Shown here: one piece after another, positions 16,850 through 24,723 of the stretch
Position numbering within the stretch: the first letter of the stretch is position 1
Layout of the letters: each line of letters begins with the position of its first letter
Translations under genes and position numbers: made by a program
Assembly: GCA_018649885.1 (NCBI GenBank)
Contig: JABIHA010000092.1
Span: forward strand, 1-35,601
Origin: Bacteriovoracaceae bacterium
GTDB lineage: Bacteria > Bdellovibrionota > Bacteriovoracia > Bacteriovoracales > Bacteriovoracaceae
Direction: 5' to 3'
Length of the DNA stretch: 35,601 nt
Notes under the pieces: model-generated
Told to the model about the DNA's origin: nothing
The model's database searches: none
The model's input: only the letters and a program-made list of their open reading frames with translations

Positions 16850-16910
16850 AAACCAACCACAACGAACCGGGCTGAGCCGAGAGCTTTGGGTTGGTGATTT
16901 GCGTGGATGG
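16850..16910 (+). repeat. Dispersed repeat, copy 1
   Basis: Begins AAACCAACCACAACGAACC and ends TTTGCGTGGATGG. It aligns with 17235-17292, sharing the blocks AACGAACC-GGCT, CGAGAG and TTTGCGTGG-TGG, with a three-base gap. The function is unknown. Confidence 0.6.
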
Positions 16911-16916
16911 TTGTAC

Positions 16917-17018
16917 AATGGAACTGTTCGTAAGCCATCAATATTTACATTGGAGGTTTTTATGGAAAATGGAACAGTTCATAACCCATCAATATTTTCT
17001 TCGGAGGTTGTTATGGAA
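16917..17018 (+). repeat. 51-bp tandem repeat, two units
   Basis: Two adjacent 51-base units (16917-16967, 16968-17018) start AATGGAAC-GTTC and end GGAGGTT-TTATGGAA. Each contains a GGAGG five bases before an ATG, and the length is a multiple of three, so the reading frame repeats as a 17-residue unit (NGTV..PSIF..EV.ME). Confidence 0.8.
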
Positions 17019-17042
17019 ACTGATAATCCACCAAATCATTAA
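16962..17042 (+). CDS. Possible 26-aa micro-ORF on tandem repeat
   Basis: ATG 16962 is preceded by TGGAGG at ideal spacing. The peptide MENGTVHNPSIFSSEVVMET ends at TAA 17042. An upstream in-frame ATG at 16833 gives 69 residues spanning both repeat units, and a third start at 17013 also has CGGAGG. No family is recognised. The repeated ribosome sites make translation plausible, but the ORF could be fortuitous. Confidence 0.35.
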   Translation: MENGTVHNPSIFSSEVVMETDNPPNH

Positions 17043-17136
17043 TTCACATAAAATAAAATCCCATTCAATTCCAATATAAATTGGAATATGCCCGATCTTG
17101 ACCGAGTGATTTAAAAGACGGGTCAAAGAAGAGATT

Positions 17137-17180
17137 AAAGCCCCACAACCCTGCAACGGGGTTGATGGGGCTTTTTGTTT
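17137..17180 (+). terminator. Strong hairpin terminator
   Basis: AAAGCCCCACAACCC and GGGGTTGATGGGGCTTT pair around a short loop and are followed by TTGTTTT on the plus strand. Only a weak T-run exists on the other strand. Confidence 0.8.
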
Positions 17181-17234
17181 TATCAGGTAATTGGCAATCA
17201 AAACAAAATGGCCTAGCCAAACTTGAACACTCTC

Positions 17235-17292
17235 AAACCAATCCAAACGAACCAGGCTAATTCGAGAGTTATGCGTAATTTTGCGTGGGTGG
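17235..17292 (+). repeat. Dispersed repeat, copy 2
   Basis: Begins AAACCAATCCAAACGAACC and ends TTTTGCGTGGGTGG; partner of 16850-16910. The two copies bracket the 51-bp tandem repeat and the terminator. Confidence 0.6.
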
Positions 17293-17329
17293 GGAGAGGC
17301 AATCGTTCCGGCGTGAGAGACCTGGCGAT

Positions 17330-18454
17330 TTAATTTGATTCTTTAGATATTTGCGCAATATATGTAACCCAAGAATCGGTCCTTAATAAAAGAGCTTGAA
17401 GTTGTTTTTCTGTCAATTGTGGTTCACGGTCATGAAGACGATTAAAAAGTTTAATTAGCTTAACCAGTGAAAGTGTGTCCTGCTCAACAAACTGAGATAA
17501 CGGCTCATTATTCAGGTCTCGGCAAATATATAAAACACGAGCCTTTCTTGTAGGCTTCCCTTCATGTATAAGTTCTCCGCTATCGTTAGGAATCCAATTC
17601 ATTACTGAGGAGTCAGGAGCAAGATTCCATAATAAATGGTTCCACATTTCCCTTAAGGACGTAAGGATATGTCTTGTTCGATCGGGATTATTGCCTTTAA
17701 AAGCCTCATAAGCTCCCTTATGCATAAGGGCCAAAGAAGGGTCTATTTCATGAAGTAATTGAACACAAAAAGAGGTCTCCTCTTTCATTTCGATTATTAA
17801 TTCTTCAGAAATATCTTCTTCCTCAGGCTCAACATGGTCTATCAAAGTTTTTAGAACTAACCCGCCTGTGAAAACTTCACGGGTTGCCCCAGGCATAATA
17901 AAGCTTGGTAGCTGAGTTAACTCAGAAAGCGTTTGAAGGGATTCTGAAAATTTATCATAAGTAAAAACTACCCCTTGAGTAATTTTTTCAAGATCGCCAA
18001 CAATAGAAGCATTAAGTTTATATGTTTGTGAGAGCGAATTAAAATTCAAACTCTTCATGATTTGGTTAGAATATTCCAGTTCCTTTGAAATTTGATCGAA
18101 AGACGATTGAAATATCCCCTGAATCTTTGGAAGTTCATATTGAAGCGGCCTGATCTTTTCAATCCAAGTTTTATGACCACCTTGAATTTCCTCAAATAAA
18201 CTAGTCGGGATCGTAACCTTGTTCATCATTAGTTTTAAATGATCATTTGCATGAGTGATGTTATTAAGCACAAGGTCGGACTTGGATAGCTCTAAGGCTT
18301 GATTAATTTGGGTCAGGCTATCTTTATAGGGCTGTAATGATCGGCTAATCTCGTCAAAAGCACTTTGATAGGGTTTTGTTAAATGAGCTATTCTCTCAAA
18401 TTCCTTTTGTATTTTTAGGAAATTTGAAAGATTTAAATTTTCGTAATTCTTCAT
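17330..18454 (-). CDS. CBASS-linked protein: coiled N-terminus, HEPN-like C-terminus
   Basis: A 374-residue protein, third gene of the CBASS operon, 28 bp after the CD-NTase gene. The first 200 residues are helical with repeated 'L...I...L' spacing, likely coiled coil (QPYKDSLTQINQALELSK). The C-terminal 150 residues contain GAYEAFKGNNPDRTRHILTSLREMWNHLL followed by NLAPDSSV and PTRKARVLYICRDLN. This block resembles a domain I associate with the family labelled pPIWI-associating nuclease and with HEPN-type helical bundles (R...H pattern), but I am not certain of the name. It may be a second effector or a regulator of the CBASS response. It is not one of the usual Cap2/Cap3/Cap4 accessory proteins. 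Confidence 0.6.
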   Translation of the reverse strand: MKNYENLNLSNFLKIQKEFERIAHLTKPYQSAFDEISRSLQPYKDSLTQINQALELSKSDLVLNNITHANDHLKLMMNKVTIPTSLFEEIQGGHKTWIEKIRPLQYELPKIQGIFQSSFDQISKELEYSNQIMKSLNFNSLSQTYKLNASIVGDLEKITQGVVFTYDKFSESLQTLSELTQLPSFIMPGATREVFTGGLVLKTLIDHVEPEEEDISEELIIEMKEETSFCVQLLHEIDPSLALMHKGAYEAFKGNNPDRTRHILTSLREMWNHLLWNLAPDSSVMNWIPNDSGELIHEGKPTRKARVLYICRDLNNEPLSQFVEQDTLSLVKLIKLFNRLHDREPQLTEKQLQALLLRTDSWVTYIAQISKESN

Positions 18455-18482
18455 AGAAAAAATCTTGTTTAAGGGATAATTA

Positions 18483-19880
18483 TTAACGCTTTTTCTTCTT
18501 TAAATTAACCCAAGCTGGCTTCTTTTTTGGATTTCTTCGAGGTATTGGAGGACCAAAAATAACTACTGGAATTCTCCGCCAACCTATTACGCTTCCACTT
18601 CGCTTTACAATGCAATCCATGTAATGAGTTCCATTGTAACGAGAGGTTTCCTCAGCTTTAATATCGTTGCCCGCTCTATGGCCCAAGTCATTAGAATATT
18701 CGGCTTCTTCCCCTTCATTGCGTACTACCCATTCGATTCTTGCATCGCCTGGTATTTCATTTTGATTAGTAATATTAAAACTTATTTTGCATTCTCTTGG
18801 GATAGGACCAATCGAATTCATTTTACTATAGGTCCGATGGGAGTTGTTTTCTGGAACAGCATCCACCCTGACTTCGGGAATAAATGTTCTAATTGGTAGC
18901 TGATTACTAGCCGTTGATTCCTTTAGTAATTCATCTACGCAAATTGGAAAAAAATGCCCAAAAATGCTTGTCCATTTATCAATCGCCGTAAGAAGATCGC
19001 TGGTAGAAAGAGCCTCTTTGGCTCTACTCCTAAGATCCTCAAAGTTGTTTATCAACACACCAAATTCCTGCTCACTTAAGTGGTCAATTAAAGATTCCGT
19101 ATTGTTTACTGGATTATAAACAGTAGGATTTGCTTTTAATCGTTTAAGCAAGCTTTCAACTACCTTCAATAAGGCATCGTCATCAGCCACAATGGCTTCA
19201 CTAGGTATGTTCGGAATAGCTTCAGCTATTAATACTGTTAAAAGAATTGAGGAAGGTCCACCGGTAGCCCCATTATATTTCTGCCCACTCCAGCACTTGA
19301 AATATTGAATCAGGCGACGTACCTGACTCCGAGTAGTATCGTCAAACTTTTCTTTAAACCACACATAAATAGCCTTTGGATCACTATCTTCCCATTGGTT
19401 TTTTTCTGTTGCTAACATCCTATTATCATTCATTTCGTTTAAGTGATATGCAGGAGCATCAATATGGAAATCTCCCTCAAACATTATCCTTGAGCATTTT
19501 TCTTTAGGAGGTATCAGCACTTCCTTAACACCTTCCCCCGAATATTCACTAAGACTATTCTGGACGAAATCTTTTAATTGCTTAGGTTCCCAGCTTCCCT
19601 GCTCCGGAAGCCCGTTCCATATAAAATAGACACCTAAATCAATATCAAACTCTTTTCCATAAGTTGGGCGGATCTGGGTTCCAAACTTATAAGACCCCTG
19701 AATCCAAGTTCTAATGCGACAACCAGTCCTTATATCAAGATCAGATACAAGATATTCTGCTAAGTCATTCCATCTCTCTTGCTGTTCGCTTTGTTGATCT
19801 TGGCTTGGTGTAATTCGACGATGTAAAGTTTGTTTTTCCATATCAGTTGAATTGAAAAACAACAATTTAGCAATACCCAT
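18483..19880 (-). CDS. CBASS CD-NTase (cyclic oligonucleotide synthase)
   Basis: A 465-residue SMODS-type nucleotidyltransferase. The active site is GSYKFGTQIRPTYGKEFDIDLG (G-S plus two metal-binding Asp), with the third Asp in GDFHIDAPAY. Helical nucleotidyltransferase and OAS-like core sequence fills the region to about 310. The C-terminal 120 residues (from about RECKISFNITNQ to GWRRIPVVIFG) form a beta-rich domain like the AGS-C sensor domain found on CD-NTases, ending in a basic tail. The start at 19880 is set by AGAGGAAAG upstream. In CBASS this enzyme detects infection and makes a cyclic nucleotide that activates the adjacent phospholipase. Clade assignment is not attempted. Confidence 0.9.
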   Translation of the reverse strand: MGIAKLLFFNSTDMEKQTLHRRITPSQDQQSEQQERWNDLAEYLVSDLDIRTGCRIRTWIQGSYKFGTQIRPTYGKEFDIDLGVYFIWNGLPEQGSWEPKQLKDFVQNSLSEYSGEGVKEVLIPPKEKCSRIMFEGDFHIDAPAYHLNEMNDNRMLATEKNQWEDSDPKAIYVWFKEKFDDTTRSQVRRLIQYFKCWSGQKYNGATGGPSSILLTVLIAEAIPNIPSEAIVADDDALLKVVESLLKRLKANPTVYNPVNNTESLIDHLSEQEFGVLINNFEDLRSRAKEALSTSDLLTAIDKWTSIFGHFFPICVDELLKESTASNQLPIRTFIPEVRVDAVPENNSHRTYSKMNSIGPIPRECKISFNITNQNEIPGDARIEWVVRNEGEEAEYSNDLGHRAGNDIKAEETSRYNGTHYMDCIVKRSGSVIGWRRIPVVIFGPPIPRRNPKKKPAWVNLKKKKR

Positions 19881-19910
19881 TTCTTTCCTCTTGTAGTTTG
19901 TATATTGATT

Positions 19911-20885
19911 CTAAATATTGAAGAATCGAGGCTGAGGTGCTCTGTGTGACAGAATTTTAATCAGTCTTGGGTCGTTTACGTTGCCTTGAATAGAACCTGA
20001 CGCAACTCCTCTAATAGTCTTTTGAGCATTTTTTGTAGCTATATCCAACCCAATATCACGCTCCTGATCTTTGGAAAGGATTTCATCTATGCGCATGTAC
20101 CTATCCCCTAATTGGTGGCCAAGGATGTAAGTTGCATCCATTTGTTGTGCAGATATCATTGTTTGTGCAAGACGCCGTCCCCAGCCAAATACTCCAAGGT
20201 TTAAACGACCTACATGCGAGAATGAAAAATTAGTTGTAGTTGTACCTATACTTAGCATCTGGATGTCTTTTTTTGGGACTTCAAAAAAGTGCTCCGCCTC
20301 ATGTAGTGCCAAAATATCAGGCGAATTTGCATATAGCCCCCCATCTGCAAATAATTCATCTCCTATTTCAGAAATCGGAAAATATGTTGGAGCGGCTGAA
20401 GTAGCCAGTGCGACATCAACAATTTTGAGATAGTGGTCACGTACAAAGGTAGAGTGATGTGGTGTCTTAAAGATTTGTGGCTTCCCCTTTGTGAGATTCA
20501 CGGTGGGAACCATCACAGGGTGCTTTAAATCTCCAATAATGGTCTGCTCACCTACAATTTCAATTATTGTCTTTCGTAGTTCTTGATTTTCATATTTCGA
20601 TTTTTGAATTGATGAACAGAATTCTAGGAGTTCCCTTATTTTGCCAGTTGATGCAGGGCGATCAGAAAATATTTTTGAACCGTTTTTTTCAAAAGCACTC
20701 TTAATATCAATAGCGGGTCTTTCAGCGGCTAAACCCAAAGCAATTATTCCACCAATTGATGTTCCTGCCATGAGATCAAAGCAAGATGCAATTGGACGGC
20801 CTAAATTCTTTTCAAGTTCTGCCAAGATTGAAACTGTATACAGACCTAGAAAACCACCACCGCTTAAGCTAAGAATATTGAACAT
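19911..20885 (-). CDS. capV: CapV-type patatin-like phospholipase, CBASS effector
   Basis: A 324-residue patatin-like lipase. It has the glycine-rich oxyanion loop SGGGFLGLY at the N-terminus, the nucleophile elbow MAGTSIGG (GxSxG), and the catalytic dyad Asp in LFADGGLYANSP. It begins the minus-strand operon and is followed 30 bp later by the CD-NTase gene, the classic CBASS order. When bound to the cyclic nucleotide signal, CapV enzymes hydrolyse membrane phospholipids and stop growth before phage release. An AGGAAAA ribosome site precedes ATG 20885. No defect is seen. Confidence 0.93.
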   Translation of the reverse strand: MFNILSLSGGGFLGLYTVSILAELEKNLGRPIASCFDLMAGTSIGGIIALGLAAERPAIDIKSAFEKNGSKIFSDRPASTGKIRELLEFCSSIQKSKYENQELRKTIIEIVGEQTIIGDLKHPVMVPTVNLTKGKPQIFKTPHHSTFVRDHYLKIVDVALATSAAPTYFPISEIGDELFADGGLYANSPDILALHEAEHFFEVPKKDIQMLSIGTTTTNFSFSHVGRLNLGVFGWGRRLAQTMISAQQMDATYILGHQLGDRYMRIDEILSKDQERDIGLDIATKNAQKTIRGVASGSIQGNVNDPRLIKILSHRAPQPRFFNI

Positions 20886-21097
20886 ATAAATATTTTCCTA
20901 AAAATATTTACTTCAATAAAACATAATTTGCCTCAAATCTTTGTTTTCGATCTACTAGAATTCAAAAATTTGGCATTTCGATATTCACAATACCATGTAC
21001 GAATAAATTAAGTTTTAGAGAAATGTAGTAAAATTGATAGATCACGTCATTAGATTATCAAGCCATTATAAACAAATGAGTTACACCCATTCTCTCC

Positions 21098-21126
21098 TTG
21101 ACATACCCCATTTAATGTAGTAATAT
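21098..21126 (+). promoter_or_regulatory. Sigma70-type promoter of the solo recombinase
   Basis: TTGACA at 21098-21103 and TAATAT at 21121-21126 are separated by exactly 17 bases. Transcription would start near 21133, 35 bases before the ATG at 21168, which is preceded by AGAGGTTA. Confidence 0.8.
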
Positions 21127-21167
21127 CTTTAAATAACATATTTATACTTTATTTTTAGAGGTTAATT

Positions 21168-21773
21168 ATGAATATTCCAAGAAGACGTGGAAAGGCCAAA
21201 ACGCTCTCAAAAGATGATTTGAATCGTCTCATTGCCTATCAGAAAGGAGATCGCAATGGGATCAGGAATACCTGCATTTTGTGGTTTTCGATTGGCTTAG
21301 GTTTGCGTGTCGCTGAAATCGCAAGCATCACTATCGGGAATGTGATGAACGAAGCAGAAGAAATTCGAGAATCATTTTCTTTAAAAGGAAAGGGCGATAA
21401 GTATCGCACAATTTATCTCGTTAATAAGAAAGTGCTAGATGCTCTAAATAGCTACCTCGACTATCGCAGAGAACAGGGTGAAGACTTGAACGCAGATAAA
21501 CCTCTTTTCAAATCACAAAAATGCAGTGGTTTTAATGGAACAACTATGCAAAGACTATTCAAGATCATGTTTCGAAAATGTAATTTAGACGAACAACTAA
21601 GTTCGCACAGCGGGAGACGTGGCTTTTGCTTTAATCTGATTCATGCGGGTGTTGGGTTGAAATCAGTTTCCACTCTCATGGGACATAGCAGTATCCAAAC
21701 TACAGTAGATGTTTATTGCGACGATGACGAGGACATCCTGAAGAACGTGTGCAAGAACTTCAAGTTCATTTGA
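21168..21773 (+). CDS. Short Xer-like tyrosine recombinase
   Basis: A 201-residue tyrosine recombinase containing essentially only the catalytic domain. It has GLGLRVAEIASI with the first Arg, the Lys-bearing hairpin LKGKGDKYRTIYL, SSHSGRRGFCFNLI (H-x-x-R), and LMGHSSIQTTVDVYC with the nucleophilic Tyr. Typical XerC/D proteins are about 300 residues; here the SAM-like N-terminal core-binding domain is missing and only about 20 residues precede the catalytic fold. Similar short Xers are found in integrons, plasmid resolution systems and mobile islands. A near-consensus promoter and ribosome site indicate real expression. It diverges from the CBASS operon and may be the recombinase of the right-hand island. 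Confidence 0.85.
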   Translation: MNIPRRRGKAKTLSKDDLNRLIAYQKGDRNGIRNTCILWFSIGLGLRVAEIASITIGNVMNEAEEIRESFSLKGKGDKYRTIYLVNKKVLDALNSYLDYRREQGEDLNADKPLFKSQKCSGFNGTTMQRLFKIMFRKCNLDEQLSSHSGRRGFCFNLIHAGVGLKSVSTLMGHSSIQTTVDVYCDDDEDILKNVCKNFKFI

Positions 21774-22097
21774 TTTAGCCTCAGATCACTCAAAAACAGC
21801 ATTTACCTTCCCAAATAGCCTTTCTTCCTTAAATACCCTCAGATATAGCCATAAAACGAGCTAGGACCGCCTCTCAACGCTTTAAATGGGATTCCCATAC
21901 TTTCCCATGCCCTACCCCATATAACTTATTGAAAAGACGGAGAGTAGCGGATATCTCTTGTCGAGGCTTACCATGTATCTAAGAACAACCTGCCTAGGAT
22001 CGCTGGTCAGTAGCGAAGAACAGAATATGGCTATGATTCATGGATTCGATATGGCAAAATTGCTGGAATTACCGAATATTGGAAAAGGGAAAACCAA
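21774..22097. other. Intergenic region before HU gene
   Basis: These 324 bases hold no recognised gene. A 42-codon frame at 21973-22101 overlaps the HU start. A block CTAGGATCGCTGGTCAGTAGC near 22000 resembles CTAGGATCACTGGTGAGGC near 34630, the only repeat I see. Attachment sites for the adjacent recombinase would be expected here but I cannot identify them. Confidence 0.4.
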
Positions 22098-22101
22098 ATG
22101 A
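21973..22101 (+). CDS. Possible 42-aa leader ORF overlapping HU start
   Basis: The frame starts at ATG 21973 (MYLRTTCLGSLVSSEEQ), ends MAKLLELPNIGKGKTK, and its TGA overlaps the HU ATG as ATGA. The overlap suggests translational coupling. LLELPNIGKGKT resembles a helix-hairpin-helix turn, which could also mean a remnant of a longer gene. The start lacks a strong ribosome site. Support is weak. Confidence 0.3.
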   Translation: MYLRTTCLGSLVSSEEQNMAMIHGFDMAKLLELPNIGKGKTK

Positions 22102-22391
22102 CCAAAGCTGAGCTAGTTGAAAAAGTAGCGAACCAAATCAAGCTCACCAAGAAGCAGACTGAGATTATCGTCAACACAGTTTTTCAATCCATTACCAATT
22201 CTTTGGCTGAAGGGGAAAAAGTAGAACTGCGTGGTTTTGGTAGCTTTAGAATCCGGGAAAGAAATTCCAGAGTCGGACGCAATCCCAAATCAGGAGAAAA
22301 GGTAGAAGTTCCTGCTAAAAAAGTTCCCTTCTTCAAAGCTGGCAAGGAGTTACGTGCTTTGGTAGACGAGAAAGGGTTGGAGATTTCGTGA
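22098..22391 (+). CDS. HU/IHF-family DNA-bending protein
   Basis: A 97-residue histone-like protein. It begins MTKAELVEKVANQIKLTKKQ, has the dimerisation helices, and then the family signature GFGSFRIRERNSRVGRNPKSGE with the minor-groove arm ending in VPAKKVPFFKAGKEL. Both HU and IHF share this arrangement; the RNSRVGRNPKSGE arm leans towards the IHF-alpha/HU range without deciding it. The next gene begins at a GTG overlapping this stop. As a DNA-bending protein in an island beside a recombinase, it could help recombination or silence foreign genes. Confidence 0.93.
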   Translation: MTKAELVEKVANQIKLTKKQTEIIVNTVFQSITNSLAEGEKVELRGFGSFRIRERNSRVGRNPKSGEKVEVPAKKVPFFKAGKELRALVDEKGLEIS

Positions 22392-22828
22392 GTTATCGAG
22401 ATACAGCTTCTTTTGGAAAGCGTCAGGAATATTCAGTTATTGCTGAGTTATTGAAGCGTGGCTTCGATGTCTATATGACTCTAGTTGATGACCAGGGAAT
22501 TGACTGCGTAGTCAGGTTGGATAACAAGAGATATTTAGATATCCAAATCAAAGCTAGATCAAAAGATGCTAAGCAGTGGAATTTCTTTTCTATGTCATTC
22601 AAGCCAAGAAAGAATCTGTACTTCATTTTCTACACAGAAAAGAATGACACATTCTGGACAATTCCATCTGCAAGAGTAAAGACGCTGGGCAGATCAAATA
22701 AAACTGGAAATAATATTGGCAGGACAAGCTTAAACCTTCCAAAACTAGAAGCAGGAGAGAAAACTGATAAATTTGAGCAGTTTAAAAATGATGATGGGTT
22801 TAAATTACTAAACAAATTTGGAAAGTGA
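22388..22828 (+). CDS. Small PD-(D/E)XK-like (DUF4365-like) protein
   Basis: A 146-residue protein starting at GTG 22388, overlapping the HU stop as GTGA. The fold pattern is GKRQEYSVIAELLKRGFDVY (helix with Glu), DQGIDCVVRLDNKRYLDIQIKAR (Asp, then Q-x-K), then a FSMSFKPRKNLYFIFYTEK strand region. This matches small PD-(D/E)XK proteins related to DUF4365, which occur near restriction and transposon genes. Catalytic residues D...QxK appear present, so it may be a nuclease or a DNA-binding relic. Coupled translation with HU suggests a shared regulon. Confidence 0.7.
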   Translation: MSYRDTASFGKRQEYSVIAELLKRGFDVYMTLVDDQGIDCVVRLDNKRYLDIQIKARSKDAKQWNFFSMSFKPRKNLYFIFYTEKNDTFWTIPSARVKTLGRSNKTGNNIGRTSLNLPKLEAGEKTDKFEQFKNDDGFKLLNKFGK

Positions 22829-22838
22829 TTATTTGACT

Positions 22839-23963
22839 ATGCTTGAAAATAATCTTCTCAAGATATTAGGAGTTCATGATAGGGAAGATACATTTACAAA
22901 CTTACTAGCATTTTGCTTCAACAATTCTGATAAGTTCCAAAATTTATTTATAAAGTTCATAAGCAATAATAGTCTAAAACTAAACTCCACAGCTAAAGCC
23001 TACACTCGAATATCCACATCTAAATCAGGAGTCCCTGATTTAATTATAACCTGCAAAGACAATCACTCTGATACCCTCATCATTTTAGAGAATAAATTAA
23101 AGGCCGATGAAGGGAAAGATCAAACAGATAAATATGGCTCTAACGAATGTAGAGATGATCTAGTCAAAAGATTTCGATTAAACTCAGATCATTTGAAGAC
23201 ACATTGCTACTTCCTAACATTATTCCCAGATCAAAGGCCAGCAAATGAAACTTTCACACCAGTCACATATGAGAATTTAATAATTGAGTTGAATTTATTC
23301 TCTGGAGAAAAAAATGAACTGGTCAGGCAATTAACAGACAATCTAATAGAATTATTGACCCTCTTCTACGACCAAGGAAGACTGCAACCAGAAGATATAG
23401 TTTTAGAAAAACTGGAAGATTCTGAGGGAATGGATGGGGGATTTCTTTACTTTACAAATCTACTTAACTCACTAAATCTTCCTCAAACATTAAAACCTAA
23501 AGAATTTTCAAAGAATAGCAAAACAGGGAGAAGATATTATTTAACACAGCTTATCAAACCAAACTGGGCTCCAGAGGAAATTAAAGCAAGCAATCGAGGC
23601 TTGGATTATAAAAGCTTTGACCCATCAAAGCACTTCAACATACATATTGAGCCTCAATTCTCCCCATTAAACAACAGATTCGATATATTCTTACATTTTG
23701 AAACGAATCCATATCTTCCGGTTAAAGAAGCTAGGCAATATCTTGACCCAATTAAATACAAAGAGTACTTGGAGATTCGATCAAACTTTTCAGAAAAAAT
23801 TAAATTAGCCGATATTAAAGAATTCCGGGTAGGCGGAAGGTCTAATCAAATAGGGAAAGCTATTATAGATATTGGAGGCAAAAACCTTTCTCAAGCACAG
23901 GGATGCTTAAAAAATACCATTTCAAATATTGCCCATGCTGTTGATAAAATAATAGAAAAATAA
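22839..23963 (+). CDS. PD-(D/E)XK nuclease-superfamily protein (PDDEXK_4-like)
   Basis: A protein of about 374 residues. The nuclease core is near the N-terminus: [18 protein letters not shown] (conserved Glu), [11 protein letters not shown] and [21 protein letters not shown], giving PD and ExK. This is the pattern of the PD-(D/E)XK group seen in many defence islands. The C-terminal half (from about 200) has [20 protein letters not shown], typical of a second domain in these proteins. I chose ATG 22839; TTG 22818 would overlap the previous gene by 11 bases. It follows the smaller nuclease-like gene in the same unit. The substrate is unknown. Confidence 0.75.
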   Translation: MLENNLLKILGVHDREDTFTNLLAFCFNNSDKFQNLFIKFISNNSLKLNSTAKAYTRISTSKSGVPDLIITCKDNHSDTLIILENKLKADEGKDQTDKYGSNECRDDLVKRFRLNSDHLKTHCYFLTLFPDQRPANETFTPVTYENLIIELNLFSGEKNELVRQLTDNLIELLTLFYDQGRLQPEDIVLEKLEDSEGMDGGFLYFTNLLNSLNLPQTLKPKEFSKNSKTGRRYYLTQLIKPNWAPEEIKASNRGLDYKSFDPSKHFNIHIEPQFSPLNNRFDIFLHFETNPYLPVKEARQYLDPIKYKEYLEIRSNFSEKIKLADIKEFRVGGRSNQIGKAIIDIGGKNLSQAQGCLKNTISNIAHAVDKIIEK

Positions 23964-23979
23964 TAAAGAGCTAAACCCT

Positions 23980-24678
23980 ATGGAAACTCCTCTCAGCGAA
24001 ACTGAATACGATAAGCTAGAATCCATTCTCGATCAGTTTGAGAAAGAGAATGTGATGAACCTTGAAGCAGTGGATGGTCTTTTCACAGCTTTGATTTGCT
24101 CACCAGAAATGACCCAGCCTAATATTTACCTGAGGGCAATTTGGGGTGATAAGGGGATACCCGCAAATGAATTACTCCAGAACGATCAAGATACGCAAGA
24201 TTTCATGTTTTTACTAATGCGACACTGGAATGCGGTTGTCAGAAAGTTAGATGACGATGAAGTATTTTTGCCAGTTCTATTTGAAGACTCTGATGGCAAT
24301 GCCAAAGGCAATGACTGGGCAAAGGGATTTGTTCGAGGTATGCAAATTCATAAAGAAGACTGGGCTGAATTATCTGATGATGAGGAAAATGGAGGATCAT
24401 TGGTTCCCATAATGGCTCTAGCTCATGAACATAACCCTGACCCTGAAATGCGTACCTACAAAGAACCTGTCAATGCTGAGCGAAGAGAACAATTAATTGC
24501 AGGACTATCCGCTGGAGCAATGAATATTTATAAATATTTTGAACCACATCGGCGTATGTCAGCAAGCACAGGGAATACTTTCAGAAGAGATACTCCTAAA
24601 GTTGGTCGCAATGAACCCTGCCCTTGCGGTTCAGGACGTAAATACAAGCGTTGCTGTGGTGACGTGACATTAAATTAA
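23980..24678 (+). CDS. YecA/UPF0149-like protein with SEC-C zinc motif
   Basis: A 232-residue protein with a helical UPF0149/YecA-type domain ([49 protein letters not shown]) and a C-terminal SEC-C motif [19 protein letters not shown] that binds zinc. The SEC-C motif is the SecA-type C-terminal metal-binding motif, often appended to proteins that interact with ribosomes or nucleic acids. The gene follows the nuclease gene by 16 bp and ends the plus-strand unit at a hairpin shared with the convergent gene. The cellular role of YecA proteins is poorly defined. Confidence 0.88.
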   Translation: METPLSETEYDKLESILDQFEKENVMNLEAVDGLFTALICSPEMTQPNIYLRAIWGDKGIPANELLQNDQDTQDFMFLLMRHWNAVVRKLDDDEVFLPVLFEDSDGNAKGNDWAKGFVRGMQIHKEDWAELSDDEENGGSLVPIMALAHEHNPDPEMRTYKEPVNAERREQLIAGLSAGAMNIYKYFEPHRRMSASTGNTFRRDTPKVGRNEPCPCGSGRKYKRCCGDVTLN

Positions 24679-24680
24679 AC

Positions 24681-24717
24681 AAGGGCAATTAATTGTTTAT
24701 AAAACAATAATTCCCTT
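24681..24717. terminator. Hairpin between convergent genes
   Basis: AAGGGCAATTAATTGTT and AACAATAATTCCCTT pair with one bulge between the plus-strand SEC-C gene and the minus-strand gene ending at 24724. T-runs are modest on either strand (GTTTAATTT on minus), so termination may be bidirectional but imperfect. Confidence 0.6.
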
Positions 24718-24723
24718 CCCCAC

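Larger units (their letters stand above)
16630..17329. other. Gene-poor 700-bp region with repeats and a terminator
   Basis: Between tRNA-Lys and the CBASS locus no conventional gene is visible. It should contain the tRNA promoter near 16640-16670. It holds a pair of dispersed repeats (16850-16910 and 17235-17292), a 51-bp tandem repeat, one micro-ORF with a good ribosome site, and a strong hairpin terminator. The terminator implies that something upstream is transcribed on the plus strand. Confidence 0.5.

Noticed and set aside
16989..17246. Minus-strand frame of 85 codons beside tRNA-Lys
   Set aside because: It runs through the terminator hairpin and the repeats, and no ribosome site or family is seen.
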